This document shows positions 11,973 to 22,789 of a DNA stretch of 64,000 nt, in pieces (positions within the stretch are counted from its first letter, which is position 1; every line of letters starts with the position of its first letter). This stretch comes from Thozetella sp. PMI_491 (Eukaryota > Ascomycota > Sordariomycetes > Chaetosphaeriales > Chaetosphaeriaceae). The notes under the pieces are model-generated. The model saw only the letters and a program-made list of their open reading frames with translations. It did no database searches and was not told the DNA's origin. The stretch lies in NCBI GenBank assembly GCA_021432635.1, contig MU270037.1, positions 877,191-941,190 of the forward strand. The letters are read 5' to 3'. A program made the translations under genes and the position numbers.

Positions 11973-12888
11973 ATGGAGCTTCTGCCGGCCATCTCGGCCT
12001 TCTTCGGCTGGATCTACTTCATTTGCTGGTCGCTCTCGTTCTATCCGCAGGCGATCCTCAACTATCGGCGCAAGTCGACATCGGGTACCACGGTCGACTT
12101 CCCCCTACTCAACTGCCTCGGTGCGGCTCCCCCCTAAGCTACTTAGGTAGCTATCAAATCCGTGCTGACGCTTTGCTGACCGGCTACTAAAAGGATTCTC
12201 GGCATACATGGTGGCTAACATCGCTTTCTACTATTCACCGCTCATTAGGGCCCAATACGGTGCCCGCAACCGCGGCCTGACGCCGACCGTGCAGTTCAAC
12301 GATATCACATTCGCTGCGCACGGCCTCTTGATGTCTGTGATCGTGACCAGCCAGTACTTCTTGCCCCGTGCGTGGGGGCTGACGCCCAGCATCGGGAATC
12401 GTCCGAGTCGTTTGATCCTGGGCATCTTCTTCGGCTGCGTGCTCGGCGTGGTCGCCGTCATCTTCGTCGTGCTCGGCTCGCCGGATCGCGACAGCTTGGG
12501 GCACGAGGCGGCGGGCGCCTGGGTCTGGCTCGATGCCATCTACGCCATCTCGTACGTGAAGCTCGTCGTCACGCTGGTCAAGTACACGCCGCAGGTGCTG
12601 TTTAACATCCGCAACAAGAGCACCCGCGGCTGGAGCATGCTGCAGATCCTGCTGGACTTCTCAGGCGGCATTCTGAGCATCGCCCAGCAGGGTATCGACA
12701 GCTGGATCCAGCACGACATCTCGGGCGTGACGGGAAATCCCGTCAAGTTTCTGTTGGGCAATGTGTCAATAGGCTATGACCTGATCTTTATGGCGCAACA
12801 CTACATCCTGTACCGGGGGGCGGCCGGCATTGACCCCGAGACGGACGCCCTGCTCGGCAGGGAGGACGAGGAGAGGCGGCTCGACTGA
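11973..12888 (+). CDS. Cystinosin/Ers1-family vacuolar cystine transporter
   Basis: Seven-span PQ-loop transporter expected to export cystine from the vacuole or lysosome in symport with protons. Two exons, 11973-12120 and 12194-12888, give 280 residues; the junction splits a Gly codon (C-L-G|F-S-A-Y). The first PQ-loop is [17 protein letters not shown] and the second is [17 protein letters not shown]; both keep the Pro-Gln pair and the following K-S-T-x-G. The second is followed by the cystinosin-like L-L-D-F-x-G-G-x-L-S-x-x-Q segment. The start is the ATG that opens directly into the first membrane span. The intron donor GTGCGG is non-ideal, but frame and homology require a splice here. Confidence 0.92.
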
Positions 12889-13809
12889 TTACTAGGACCG
12901 GTGTCTCTGTATGGCGTTGTTAGACCGGGCTGCAAGACAATAGACAGATAGAATATTGGGGCTGCATCCCTGCACATCCCGATGGGGATTAACCAGTCTT
13001 TCCAACCTCTCCGCACCGGCTCCTCTTCTGGCCGTGAATATGCGGCGTGGAGATTAGTGTGCTGTCCTCATGGGGCAATGGCTACTGTTATCTATCGTAT
13101 CGAGTGGGGAGCAAACCGGTGTGGTCCGGGCTACCACTGCAGCCCTTGATAGACAAAGCGGAGACGAAGCCGGCCATGATTACGGCTCCGCCAGCCCTAC
13201 AGGTTACATGCAGCTTACAATTCATATATGAGAGGCATGAAATGCGACCCTATCCCCGGCAGAATGCCGTCTGACCTGCTACGAGTTTCCCCTGAAGGCC
13301 GTATGTGCCGGACAAGGCCCTACCTAGGACTACACTCGCCTCCCCTCCTGACGAGCCAGATGATCGAGATCCTTTTTTCTGCTGGGAAAGAAACAAAGGG
13401 AGGCACACTCTTGAAGCAACGGAACTCTCGGAGAGACGGGGTCAGTATTTTGTAGGCGGGGCGGGGCAAGGTGCCAAACCTCGACTGGGCAGCGGTCTCT
13501 GTTTTGAGCGCAGACTTCTTTTTTGGAGACTTCTTTATGCCTATTCGGGCGCGTACATGATGCTCACAGCCGGCTGGCCCAACATAGCAGTGGCTCTAGG
13601 TCTTTGGGAAGAGAGACGAGTAATAAGGAAGATCCACGGCGGCTGTGGGCATGCACCCATCCAAGGGGGTTGAGCAGTGTCCCTGACTATCACCCTCCCA
13701 AAGCCTGAAACTCAAGACAGGGGGGGTCGAGCTTTGGATGTAGGCCGGTTTGGCTTGTTATCCAAGAGGAATGTGCATGGTATTACTTTATTTGCTGCCG
13801 AGTCTCTGC
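12889..13809. other. Intergenic region, convergent
   Basis: No gene is supported between the 3' ends of the cystinosin gene (+) and the Cys-rich hypothetical gene (-). Short overlapping frames around 13047-13877 have no domain content. It probably holds the two 3' UTRs. Confidence 0.5.
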
Positions 13810-14484
13810 CTAGTCTCCCACCAGCTCCGGCCTCTCTTCGATGCGATGGCCTGCCAGGTGGCCGGGCTCTTCCCTGAGCAGCCAGCCTTTGGATACTATC
13901 TGCATCAGCCTGGCATCTCGTCTCTTTGTGATCACCTTCCTGTCCTGTACCGCGTCCGAGTAGCTGCTCGTGCCCGAGTCGCTGCTCCCTCTCCTGGGCC
14001 ACTCGTCCACCTCCACCTCCCACAGCTTGACCCCGAACAGATGCTTCAGCCGCTTCTCGTACTCCTTTCTCCTCCACCAGTCGTACCGAGCCCCCAGCAA
14101 GGCGGCCGCATGCTCGCAGGCCCAGTCGCGCATGAAAACGAGCTCGCTCCGCTGTTCCACGCGCTTCCGCAGCGCCCGCCGCTCCATCCGGTGGTCGCGG
14201 AACGCCTGCTGGATGGTCAGGGCCACCCGGTTGTCCCTCGACATCTGCCCGCGCGCCTCCGAGGTCGCTAGCTGGGTTATGAAGGACTCGATTTCGACGC
14301 GCCGCACCAGCTGCCGCCTGCCCCAGTCCCGCGTATGGCACGCTAGGCACGGCGGCCTGCTGCGGTAGCGCGCGATGATTTGCGCGTTCGAGGGGTCGCA
14401 GTGGTCTGGGTCGGGGCGAGGGCAGGATATTTGGAACATGGCGCTGTGGCCACAGCCCGAGTGGACGGTGGCTACGTAGCACAT
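13810..14484 (-). CDS. Hypothetical protein with Cys/His-rich N-terminus
   Basis: Not recognised as a named family. The reading frame is open from 14619, but the start at 14484 (M-C-Y-V-A-T-V-H-S-G-C-G-H) is preferred. It gives 224 residues and begins directly with a Cys/His-rich segment (C2, H8, C11, H13, then C20, C28 and a C-x2-C at P-P-C-L-A-C) that could bind zinc. The rest is rich in Arg, Glu and Trp and predicted mostly helical (for example the stretch around D-H-R-M-E-R-R-A-L-R-K-R), with a Ser-rich loop near residue 175. Similar short proteins starting with M-C-x-x-x-x-x-x-x-C-G-H are common uncharacterised proteins in filamentous fungi. Codon use is GC3-biased, like the other genes. 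Function unknown. Confidence 0.6.
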   Translation of the reverse strand: MCYVATVHSGCGHSAMFQISCPRPDPDHCDPSNAQIIARYRSRPPCLACHTRDWGRRQLVRRVEIESFITQLATSEARGQMSRDNRVALTIQQAFRDHRMERRALRKRVEQRSELVFMRDWACEHAAALLGARYDWWRRKEYEKRLKHLFGVKLWEVEVDEWPRRGSSDSGTSSYSDAVQDRKVITKRRDARLMQIVSKGWLLREEPGHLAGHRIEERPELVGD

Positions 14485-16129
14485 GGTCGTCGGGCAAAGA
14501 GAGGCCACGGCGAGGAAGGGGGAGAAATGGGTCGGCGCGTTTGCTCTGTGCCCTGACGATAGTACGGTTTTTGTGCTCCCTACAGAGGCTCTGTCGTGAT
14601 GTTGGGTGCTATCTGTCAACGGTATTGGACCGAGACGAGTGCTGAGCGTGGATGACCTGCTTTGGCTGGCTCAAGGTGGATGGCGCTCACTATCGCGAAC
14701 GTGCCCATCCGCAATGTTGGATTTCTCGGGCAGTTTCGTCTTGCAATGTGGTGTCAGTACATGCAGAACATGGAGTTGCCGTTCGAGCTGGGGTATGGCT
14801 GGTGCAGACTTACAGTAAGCAAGAGCGACGAGTGAAGGTCAAGGTCGTCTCTGGCGTGGGTTGCCTCGAGGACTCAATATACAAAGTAGCCTCTGTGTAT
14901 ATACCACGACCGGGACGAGACTCCGCGTGTCGCTCTGAGTAGCAATATGGAGCCTTTGTCTCAGTCGTATCTGTGGTGTAGCAGGGACTCCGGTCCGGCG
15001 CTCGAGGCTCTCGGCAGCTTACACGCGGCTCGAGCGTTGGACGAGAGCGTCAAACCAAGACAAGCCACGGGGGTGGGAGGGACTCTGCGGCCACGGCTCT
15101 ACTCAAGTGCACATTCAAGGCAGAAGACGGGCAAGCTTGGGGAATGAGAGACAGGGAAAGTTCTGCTTCCGCATCCTGAGAGGATGGGCAACACTCGGCG
15201 GCGGGTCTCAACTAAGAAAGAGATCTACGGCCTCCTCGGGCGAAATATGCTCCCTGACACCCGGCTGGCATGGGGGAGATCTGAGATGGTACCTGGCCGG
15301 GCTCTCTGCCGTGAGGCCCCACGCCAGGGCGTAGTATACTTTTTAAGGTGTAAAGCTTGAGAGTAATAAGACATCGGAGCGCCCTTCGCCCCACACCTGT
15401 AGCTGCTCGACATCACACCGGGAGCGGGAGGTAATACAAAGAGAGGCCGGCGGGCCAGAGAGCTTCAGGTCAACTTTCGCCGTCCGGGATCCACCGCGCA
15501 AAAGGGCCCTTCCCACTCTGGGCCCACGGGCTCGAGGTCGAGCAGAGTTAGCAGTGGGAAGTTCCGAGCAGGAGGCCAAACGGAAGCGAATGTCGTTGTC
15601 TGTCACCGGATGCGGTCCGGTCGAACTTGGTCTCCCTCCCGTCACTCCACGCGAGCCTCCCCTTTTCTCCTTCTCTCCCTTCCCCACGCCAAGGCAAACC
15701 AAAGCCGGGGGGCTGCAGCGAGGAGGGGCAGCGGCGTTGTGCAAGTGCACGATGCAAGGCGCCGCTGCAGAAAATTGAATTGTGATGCTTTCTTTTCCCG
15801 ACAACCACCCGACTGTGTCGGACTCGCGTGCCCTTCAATGCCCTTCCTGGGCCGAATGAGAGCCGAGAGCCGCAGAAAGATCGGCGCATGCTGCCCTTCC
15901 AACCCCAGCCAGTCGTCATCTTTGGCAGGATTACATAGTACCTAGGACCCAAAAAAGGTACTCCATACTTGGGGGAAAGAAAAAAAAAAAAGGTCCGACC
16001 CACAAACCTCCTCCGCCTGCTCAGTGCTTGCTCGCCCTCGGCACACGCCCTCCAACAGCTAGCTCCTACTTTGTATTCTATTCGAAAAAAGACCCGCGAG
16101 GCTGCTCCCCCCCCTTTGGGACAAGAAGA
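14485..16129. other. Intergenic region upstream of the DUF7704-like gene
   Basis: No gene is supported. It lies between two divergent genes. The last 300 bases before 16130 hold an A-run (about 15979-15990) and pyrimidine-rich blocks consistent with a 5' leader. The minus-strand frame at 15548-16315 was rejected because it is antisense to the start of the next gene and has no domain. Confidence 0.5.
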
Positions 16130-16630
16130 ATGGAGACCCCCACGCTCTCCGCCGCGCAGCGCCTCCAGCGGCGCATCTCGCCGGTCTACAGGGTGTTCTT
16201 CCTCTGGGTTGAGCCCGTGGCCGCTTTCGTCGGCTCCGTCATGGGGCTCGCCACCCCAGACGACTACTTCGACTCCATGTCGCCCGTAGCGACGCCCTTG
16301 GCTCAGAACCCGCAATTCACCGTGGTTTTCAACCAGTTAGCCGCCACCTATTTCCTCTTCGCCTTCAACGAGGCTGTTGTGCTGCGCACAACCTCTGAGC
16401 TGAAAGTGTGGAAGGCCATGCTCTTTGGGATCGCCTGTTGCGACCTTGTGCATATCTACGCCACGGGACTGGCGCTTGGTGGACTACACACTCTGGTGAC
16501 GCCCACGGTGTGGAGATGGCAGGACTGGATCAACCTCACCATGCTATACGTTCCCATCACTATGCGCATCGCTTTCTGCTTAGGCGTGGGGATCAAGGAT
16601 GACATTGCCGACAGCAAGAAGACCAAGTAG
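16130..16630 (+). CDS. Small four-span membrane protein, DUF7704-like
   Basis: A 166-residue protein with four hydrophobic segments at about 22-40, 65-85, 95-113 and 134-154 and a short charged tail ending K-D-D-I-A-D-S-K-K-T-K. The N-terminal motif I-S-P-V-Y-R-x-F-F-L-W-V-E-P-V-A-A-x-x-G is characteristic of a widespread family of uncharacterised fungal membrane proteins (DUF7704 type), which also have a polar residue-rich second span with N-E, seen here as F-A-F-N-E-A. The ATG at 16130 starts just before this motif; the frame is open further upstream to 16028 but that part looks like leader. No intron is needed. The family has no known biochemical role. The gene is convergent with the oxidoreductase, with about 195 bases between stops. 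Confidence 0.75.
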   Translation: METPTLSAAQRLQRRISPVYRVFFLWVEPVAAFVGSVMGLATPDDYFDSMSPVATPLAQNPQFTVVFNQLAATYFLFAFNEAVVLRTTSELKVWKAMLFGIACCDLVHIYATGLALGGLHTLVTPTVWRWQDWINLTMLYVPITMRIAFCLGVGIKDDIADSKKTK

Positions 16631-16825
16631 CAGTTAGTGGAAGGGTGGTAGAAGCTATGCAATAGGGCGCCGCAAACCCAATTGCTACTCCTCCCCACCA
16701 CATTGCAACGAGTGTTTCGAACGGAAGAGAGAATCCGCTTTCGCTATCCAGATGGGTATATTACAGTGGTTAAACAAAACGTGTCGTACAGCTGGGTTTC
16801 GATCGGCTCCTTGTCATCGTACTCG

Positions 16826-18251
16826 TCATTTAACTTGTTTCCCGTCGTCCCCATCTTCTGCTTCGTCATCTGCGTCACCTTCATAATTCTCCCCGCCTCC
16901 CGAGTCCTCCTCATCCCCGAGGTCCTCACCGTCGTAGTCTTCGCCTTCTGCGTCTTCGTCATCGAGATCGTCGCCCCCTTCCTCCATGAGCTTCTCCAAG
17001 GCATCGTAGTCGTTCAGCTTCCTATGCTCCAGTAGTAGCTTGATGAGTGGCCTGGGATCCTCCTGGTTCACCTTCAGCACCACCTTGCCCCTGCTATGCC
17101 CGGCGTTTGCCTTGTCCATGGCCGCCTGGAATTCCTCCAGCGGGAAGACGTTCTCGACCACCGTCCGAAGTAGACCCTGCTCCAGCAGCATGGTGACCTG
17201 CTCGAGCTGGTAACTATCTGCTACCTGCACGAAAAAAGCCGTCTTGATATCAGGCTCGACGTCGCCATTTGAGGCCGGCTTCTTCAGTTTCGGTGGCATC
17301 GCTACGCTCAGAAGGGTCCCTCCCTGGCGCACGACGGTCCAGGCGGCAGCGAGCGCCTCGCCACCCACACAGTCCACCACAACATCGAACTTGGACCGGT
17401 TCTTGGGCCAATGGAGCAGATCACCCTCGGGCTTCGTGTAGTCCAGAACTTCATGCACGCCCAGCGACCGGACGAAGTCGACGTTGGATGGCCCGCACGT
17501 TGCCGCGATGTGTCCGACGCCGCTCAGCTTGGCCAGCTGCACTACCCACATCCCAACAGCACCGGCGCCACCCGTCACCAACAGCCGCCTCTTTCCGTTG
17601 CAAGGAGACGTGTGCTGCGCGCTCCATTCCTTTGGCGGGACGAATTCGAGGTGATCGAACAGGGCCTGGTAAGCTGTCAAGGCGCTGATGGGAACTGTGG
17701 CAGCTAGTTCCCACGACAGATTTTTGGGCTTCAGCCCTAACTCTGGGAAGGTGGCGAGCGAATATGAGCGTGCATTTCCCGCCCGGTTGAACTGTGGACC
17801 GCCCCCAGTCAGCGCCTTAGGGAACGAGAAGGGAGAGGGAGCGAAGGGAGGGATGATTTACAGCAGTGCGTCCATAGACCTGTGCTCCTGGCTTGAAAGT
17901 CGAATGCGGTGGTGCCGAGATTACATAGCCCGAGAAGTCGTATCCTGGGACTGGGGCTTCGGCCAACTTAGGCGGCGACCAACTAAGCTCTCCGTTGGTC
18001 AAGGCGACCTAGCAGGTGGCCAATCAGTACGTACTCGTCCGAAGGCCTAGGGTGCTCGAAAAAGGGGAACACAACTAGCAAATACTTACCGCGCATACTT
18101 GAATGACATGGGCTCGTGGTATAGTCTCTCGGGGATCTGGGAAGTCGTGGTGGTCACCCTCAGATGTCACAAGTGACAGGGTCCCGGTTACGGGGTAATG
18201 CCGCACTGTCAACATCTTGGGCGGCGTCAAGCCTTCCGGCCAAGCAGACAT
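16826..18251 (-). CDS. MDR-superfamily NADP-dependent oxidoreductase with acidic C-terminal tail
   Basis: Medium-chain dehydrogenase/reductase of the quinone/enoyl-reductase side, lacking the zinc-ligand pattern of alcohol dehydrogenases. Three exons on the minus strand, 18251-18090, 18008-17862 and 17791-16826, give 424 residues, all phase 0 (GTAAGT and GTAAAT donors; TAG and CAG acceptors). The GroES-like domain holds A-L-T-N-G-E-L-S-W and P-G-Y-D-F-S-G-Y-V; the Rossmann fold holds V-T-G-G-A-G-A-V-G-M-W-V-V-Q-L-A, with D-Y-T-K-P-E-G-D and D-V-V-V-D-C-V-G-G after it. Beyond the normal end (about V-V-L-K-V-N) there is an additional segment of about 75 residues, the last 50 almost entirely Asp, Glu and Gly, not usual in this family. 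Substrate is unknown. The start at 18251 fits the family N-terminus better than the upstream ATG at 18299. Confidence 0.85.
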
Positions 18252-19165
18252 GTTGTATCTGGAGCTGTGGAATAGTTGATGTGTGTTCTGTATTGACAAA
18301 TGGGGTAGTAGTATAAGCGCCTCAGCGCAGGTTGTTATTTGCTTTCCTTAGACTGTTTGCTTGGGGACTGAGGATACGGGAGCTGTGTTTGACATGAGCT
18401 AGATTCTGGCTGGCCTATCCTGTCTATTTATCCTGAATTCCTAGATGCTGAAAGGAGCGAGCGGGTTCGGCGTGCGTGCTTGCGCGAGCTGGGCCACATC
18501 GCGGCGCATGAGAAGGCGCTCCCGGCTATGTTCATTAACGTCTGCTTCTCCGGGAAAGCACATGTCTGTCCCCCAGTTTGGACAGTCGCTTCGAAGGGGT
18601 GCTGACAAAGCCTAGTTGTGGACTATGCATCTCCGGCCACAGCCCTCCAATGGGTGGTCGCAGGCAGGACACCCCATTCGTCCTTACAGTAACGACAAGG
18701 AAAAGCCGACAGCATGTTCCGTATCCACCCGGAACGTCGCACCAAGCTCGTGCCACATATCGTGGATTCTCTCGGAAGCTGGCATCGGACCATCGGACCT
18801 GCATTAGACTGCCCCTGCTCAGCTTATCCTGGTACATTGCGAAGAAAACTGAAGCTTACAAGAATCCGGCATCAGGAACGACAGCAAGGTAAACAAACAA
18901 GAAACTAGGCTCAAACGGACATGGCTGGCTTCTGCTGCATCCGGGGACATCGTATAGGAAGACAACGCCATATTACCGGACCCAATGTACTGCCCCTTGA
19001 AATATTTTGAGAAACGCCTTAGCAGAAACTCCCATGACGCCGCCCATCCGTCTGCACTGTCCGGTCAACACGCTCATCTGAACAGGCAGTCATTACCAGA
19101 CGCCAGCTTCGTCACCCAAAACCACCAAAGAGCAACCCCAAAGTTTTACACAATGCGCCTGTGGC
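18252..19165. other. Intergenic region between oxidoreductase promoter and DUG3 3' end
   Basis: Both flanking genes run on the minus strand. No gene is supported inside; the short frames at 18535-18908 overlap on both strands and have no domain. It should contain the oxidoreductase promoter and the DUG3 3' UTR. Confidence 0.5.
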
Positions 19166-20842
19166 TTAGGAGGTGAGGGTGCCCGTACCGAGCTCAGGGA
19201 AGAACTGCCTAATCTTATTGGGATTCCCAAACTCCGACCTCGACGGCTCGGGCGTCAGAGGGCTGACGTGGTCGTCATCTAATGGGCCACTAGCTGCGTG
19301 CCCCTGTAGACTGTCGAGGTTGGTGAGCGACTTGCGCTTCTTCTTGATGTTCCCCTGCGATGGCTGGTGCTGTGCAGAACGAACCATAGGGGGGTTCGTG
19401 CGGGAGCGGATGTCCAACGACGTCGAGGCCGACTCGGTGATAGACAGCGGCGTCCGGACCCGGGGCACGCTCGACGTCTCCGGCGTGCGGGTTCGGCTGA
19501 TGTTGAAGGGGATGGTGGGGCCGAACTTCTTCTGCGATTCCAGCTGCTGCTCCAGGGAGGGCGATGCGATCAACCCTGGCCGGGTGGTCTTCTCGTTGGC
19601 CACAAGCCCCTTGCTACCGACGAAGGCGGCCGAGCGACGGTGGTATGGGTTGCGCTCATAGTACTGGTCCGCGATTGGGTGGACAATGACAGACTCCTTG
19701 TGGATCGTCAGGATCGAGTTGGTGGGGACATTCACCCAGTTTTCTGCAGCCAGGTTAGTTCGCTTCCTCGGTGGCCCGCACCGTGACTTTAAAAAGAGGA
19801 TCCCTACCCCTCTCAAATGTCAATGGCTCGCTGGCTACGAGCACCACGTCAGCACCCTTGTCGCTGCGCTCCATTTGGTAGTCTTGGCCGCCGCCGGACG
19901 TGTTGTGCGGGCTCGTCTCCCACATGGTCCCCGACGAGTAGTAGAGGCTGGCGGCCTCGTCCACGTTGCTGCTCACGTAGCGCGTGCACACGACGCTGTG
20001 GCCGTCGGTGAGGGCGAAGTTGAGCAGACTGCGCGTGTCGACATTGTCGCTCAGCAAGATACTCTCGGGGATCGAGTCGATGAGCTCGTTGATGGTCGAG
20101 ATGGTCTTCAGCATGGCCTTCCTCAGCACTGTGGGGCCGAAGCCGTCCTCGGGCTGCGAGCTGGGATCGTGGCCCATGCGTTCGAGCGTGTCCAGGAAGA
20201 GCGCGAACGCCCACTCGCTGTCGGTGCCGCCCACGACGCCGAGATACCACTTGTCGGCAAGCCGCTCGCCCAGACGTCTCTTGATGTGCTTCCACCCTCC
20301 CAGCCCGCCATTGTGCATCCACATGAGACTGCCGTGGCAGAAAGGGTGGCAGTTGTCCTCGCTGAGGCTCCCCTCGGTGGTAGCGCGGACGTGGGCGAAG
20401 ATCAGATGAGAGGCCGTCTTGGACGCGATTCGTTGCAGGTTCGTGCAGTTCCATGCGGGGATCGTCGAAGTGAAGAGGCAGGGCGCCGCGCCGAGCTTGG
20501 GCTCTGTGTAGAAGCCGATCCCGAAGCCATCGGCGTTGTTCTGGCCTCGGCGGGTGTCCTGAAGAGTTTGCGTCAGTTCCTTGTACCGCCTACAGTATCG
20601 GCCGTGGCTCCGCCGGGACCTTGTGGAGCGCCGCAGGAGGGAATCGCCAGCAGAAGCCACCTACCAGTCGAAGTCGCGAGTCGAATGACTGTTTAAGGAT
20701 GGAATGTGTCGGATCGAGGATCAATTTAGAGAGGAGGATCTCATCGCTGCCCTTGTAGACCTTTGTAATGGCGCCGGGAGGTCAGTCCTGTCCTACAATC
20801 GGCTCGCGGCGGCGGAGGTTGACTCACCAGAAAACGACACAT
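19166..20842 (-). CDS. DUG3: Class II glutamine amidotransferase, glutathione-degradation subunit DUG3
   Basis: Dug3 with Dug2 forms the cytosolic glutamine amidotransferase that cleaves the gamma-glutamyl bond of glutathione in the gamma-glutamyl-transpeptidase-independent pathway. Four exons, 20842-20828, 20760-20665, 20558-19808 and 19743-19166, give about 479 residues. The first exon is only 15 nt (M-C-R-F-L) and supplies Cys2, the N-terminal nucleophile of this Ntn-hydrolase class. Family motifs follow: R-R-G-Q-N-N-A-D-G-F-G-I-G-F-Y, F-A-H-V-R-A-T-T and H-P-F-C-H-G-S-L-M-W-M-H-N-G-G. V-A-S-E-P-L-T-F-E-R joins E-N-W-V-N-V-P-T-N across the last intron. The final roughly 120 residues are Ser/Pro/Arg-rich and low-complexity, an extension beyond the yeast protein of about 357 residues. 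A Met start at 20660 would omit the catalytic Cys and is an artefact of reading the intron. Confidence 0.93.
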
Positions 20843-22789
20843 GGTCGACTGTCATGGAAGGAGTCACGGGTCGCAGTTTGTGTGTTGCGGCTCCCGAGGT
20901 TCACAGACGTCGGATACGAGGGCAAAAAGTCGCGAGGGCTCGGAGGGGGTAGACTAGGGAAGAAACGAGTGTAGCAGAAGGAAAGATCCAAGTGAGGGAG
21001 TGTTTTTCCGGTGTGGCTTCACCGTCTCGTCTGCTTCCTTCTTCGGAGGTTGCTGGATGCAAGGGCAGACGACAGCAATTGGGCGAGGCAACATGCATGC
21101 CCAAGCAGCTGTACCGACAGGGCTGACGCCATCGCCCAACGAATTACGCTAGCTGAGCTCGCAGCCCCTTGAGGTCCCTGCAGGGGCCTGGCTCCACGCG
21201 GCCACCGCCCCTCGCATACCTGCCTTGACTGGCTGCACTTGCTTCTACTACCTAGCCTGGAGGCGGATTGAAAAAGGGATCCGTCAGGTCGATAGCTCGA
21301 TCCTCCTCGGGGAGCGTTAGCTCGTACGTTGGTTCGCACTAAAGGGCCGCTCATGGGGTGATCTGATTCTGAGCAAAACAATCGCAATGCAAGGGGCGCG
21401 CGGAGAATTGCCATGCCTACCTCAGGGTAGTTACCTACTGTAGGTCAGGTAGCACATTGCTCCGATGGCGGCTGCTCGTCCTCCCGTCTCGTCCAGCGCG
21501 TTCTCCAAGTATACAGTGAACCCACGCGCTCGCAAGCTGCATGTCTCAATTCGTGATACGGCAATAAAGCGCCACAGCCCCAAAACACAATATCTCGACG
21601 GTCTCGTGGCTCAGGGCTGAGAGGTATTGACCCACTACGATTCCCGAGGTGCCAAGGAGACGGCAAATGCATCGAGTCTGGGGATGCTGCAGCTATTGCC
21701 CGCAGCACCCTTGCCTACCTACGGAGCATACCTAGGGAACCCGCCTGGGGGGGGGCAGAAGACTTCCAGGAGAAATAAGGCATTCAGTGCAGCTGCGGCC
21801 CATGTCTTTAAGGGACGTGTGGGGCTGTTGCAGCCCCAAACTGTCGACTCCGGCAGCATGGGTATTACGGTCCTGGCTCGTTTGTGCCTTGTTTCGAGGA
21901 TTGCTTGTACAATCCACCCCCAGTGTGTTTGCTAGCAGCTAGCTTGGTACGAGACAGAGGCTAGCCATATTTGAGGGCTCGAAAAGCCAGTAACGGCCCT
22001 TTCGGCTCGCTGCTAGAAATCCAAGATGTGTGTCAAGATGTACATAACGATTACGCCTAGCGTCTCTTTTGGCATATCACTAAGGTAACTAGAGAGGAAA
22101 AGACTCAAAAAAGACTGGGCTGCAGCTAGAACTAACCAGGCCGACACTACAATTCAGCAGAACTTCAGCTGATTTAACGTCGGAAACCATGGACGGTTTC
22201 CTAGCGCTGCTGCGAAAAGCTTTGAAGTTCGGTGCCGGGAGCCGATGCGCTGGGCTAGCGGACACCGAAACACCGAAACAGCCACATACCTTACCTAGTT
22301 GTCTATCAGACTGTTCCATCTCTTATCGATAGCAAGCCGAGAGAAACGGGCCCCTTATATGTAGCACAAAGAAAGAGTTGTTAGGAAAAAGAGAAGCGGC
22401 TATGCACAGCGATCAAGACCTGCTAGAGTGTTCGAAAAAGAAGCCAGGGACACACTGCGTTTGCATGTCGGCAGGTTCTCTTCGCATAAACAGCAGTTGG
22501 GTCCTGCATTGATGTGTCCGCTGTCTTTCAATACTCGCATGATGGGGCAATTTCCTTTTTTGCTGTAGACCCACTGACTGACACGTGCTTCCCGATTGGA
22601 CCTCCCCAACTTCACGCCACTCGTCATGGCTTCCCGCATCTGCAGCATTCGAGATTGAAGCCTCTAGCTGAGTACCTCAACCCCACGCTTCACCATCTTC
22701 TTACGGGTACCGCGATCAGTGCGAGACCAGCCCTCCGAGCCACGACATATGCAATCTACTTTCGCCGGACGACCAGCAACACCGCGACG
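20843..22789. other. Divergent spacer between DUG3 and MGM1
   Basis: No gene is supported. This spacer of about 1.9 kb separates two divergently transcribed genes. It contains a cluster of TAGGTA/TACCTA-like steps at 21416-21452 and a run of G near 21750-21756. The frame that opens at 22514 is in phase with MGM1 but upstream of its likely start; it is treated as leader because it would place about 92 residues in front of the mitochondrial targeting sequence. Confidence 0.5.

Noticed and set aside
20560-20660. ATG start for DUG3 at 20660
   Set aside because: It lies in the intron between exons 2 and 3 and would remove the N-terminal catalytic Cys; the spliced M-C-R-F-L start at 20842 restores it.
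21416-21452. Cluster of TACCT/AGGTA steps that looked like an inverted repeat
   Set aside because: The arms are short and imperfect, and the same tetramers recur by chance elsewhere; no element boundary could be drawn.
22514-22789. Upstream in-frame extension of MGM1
   Set aside because: It would put 92 residues before a typical mitochondrial presequence; the ATG at 22790 gives the expected N-terminus.
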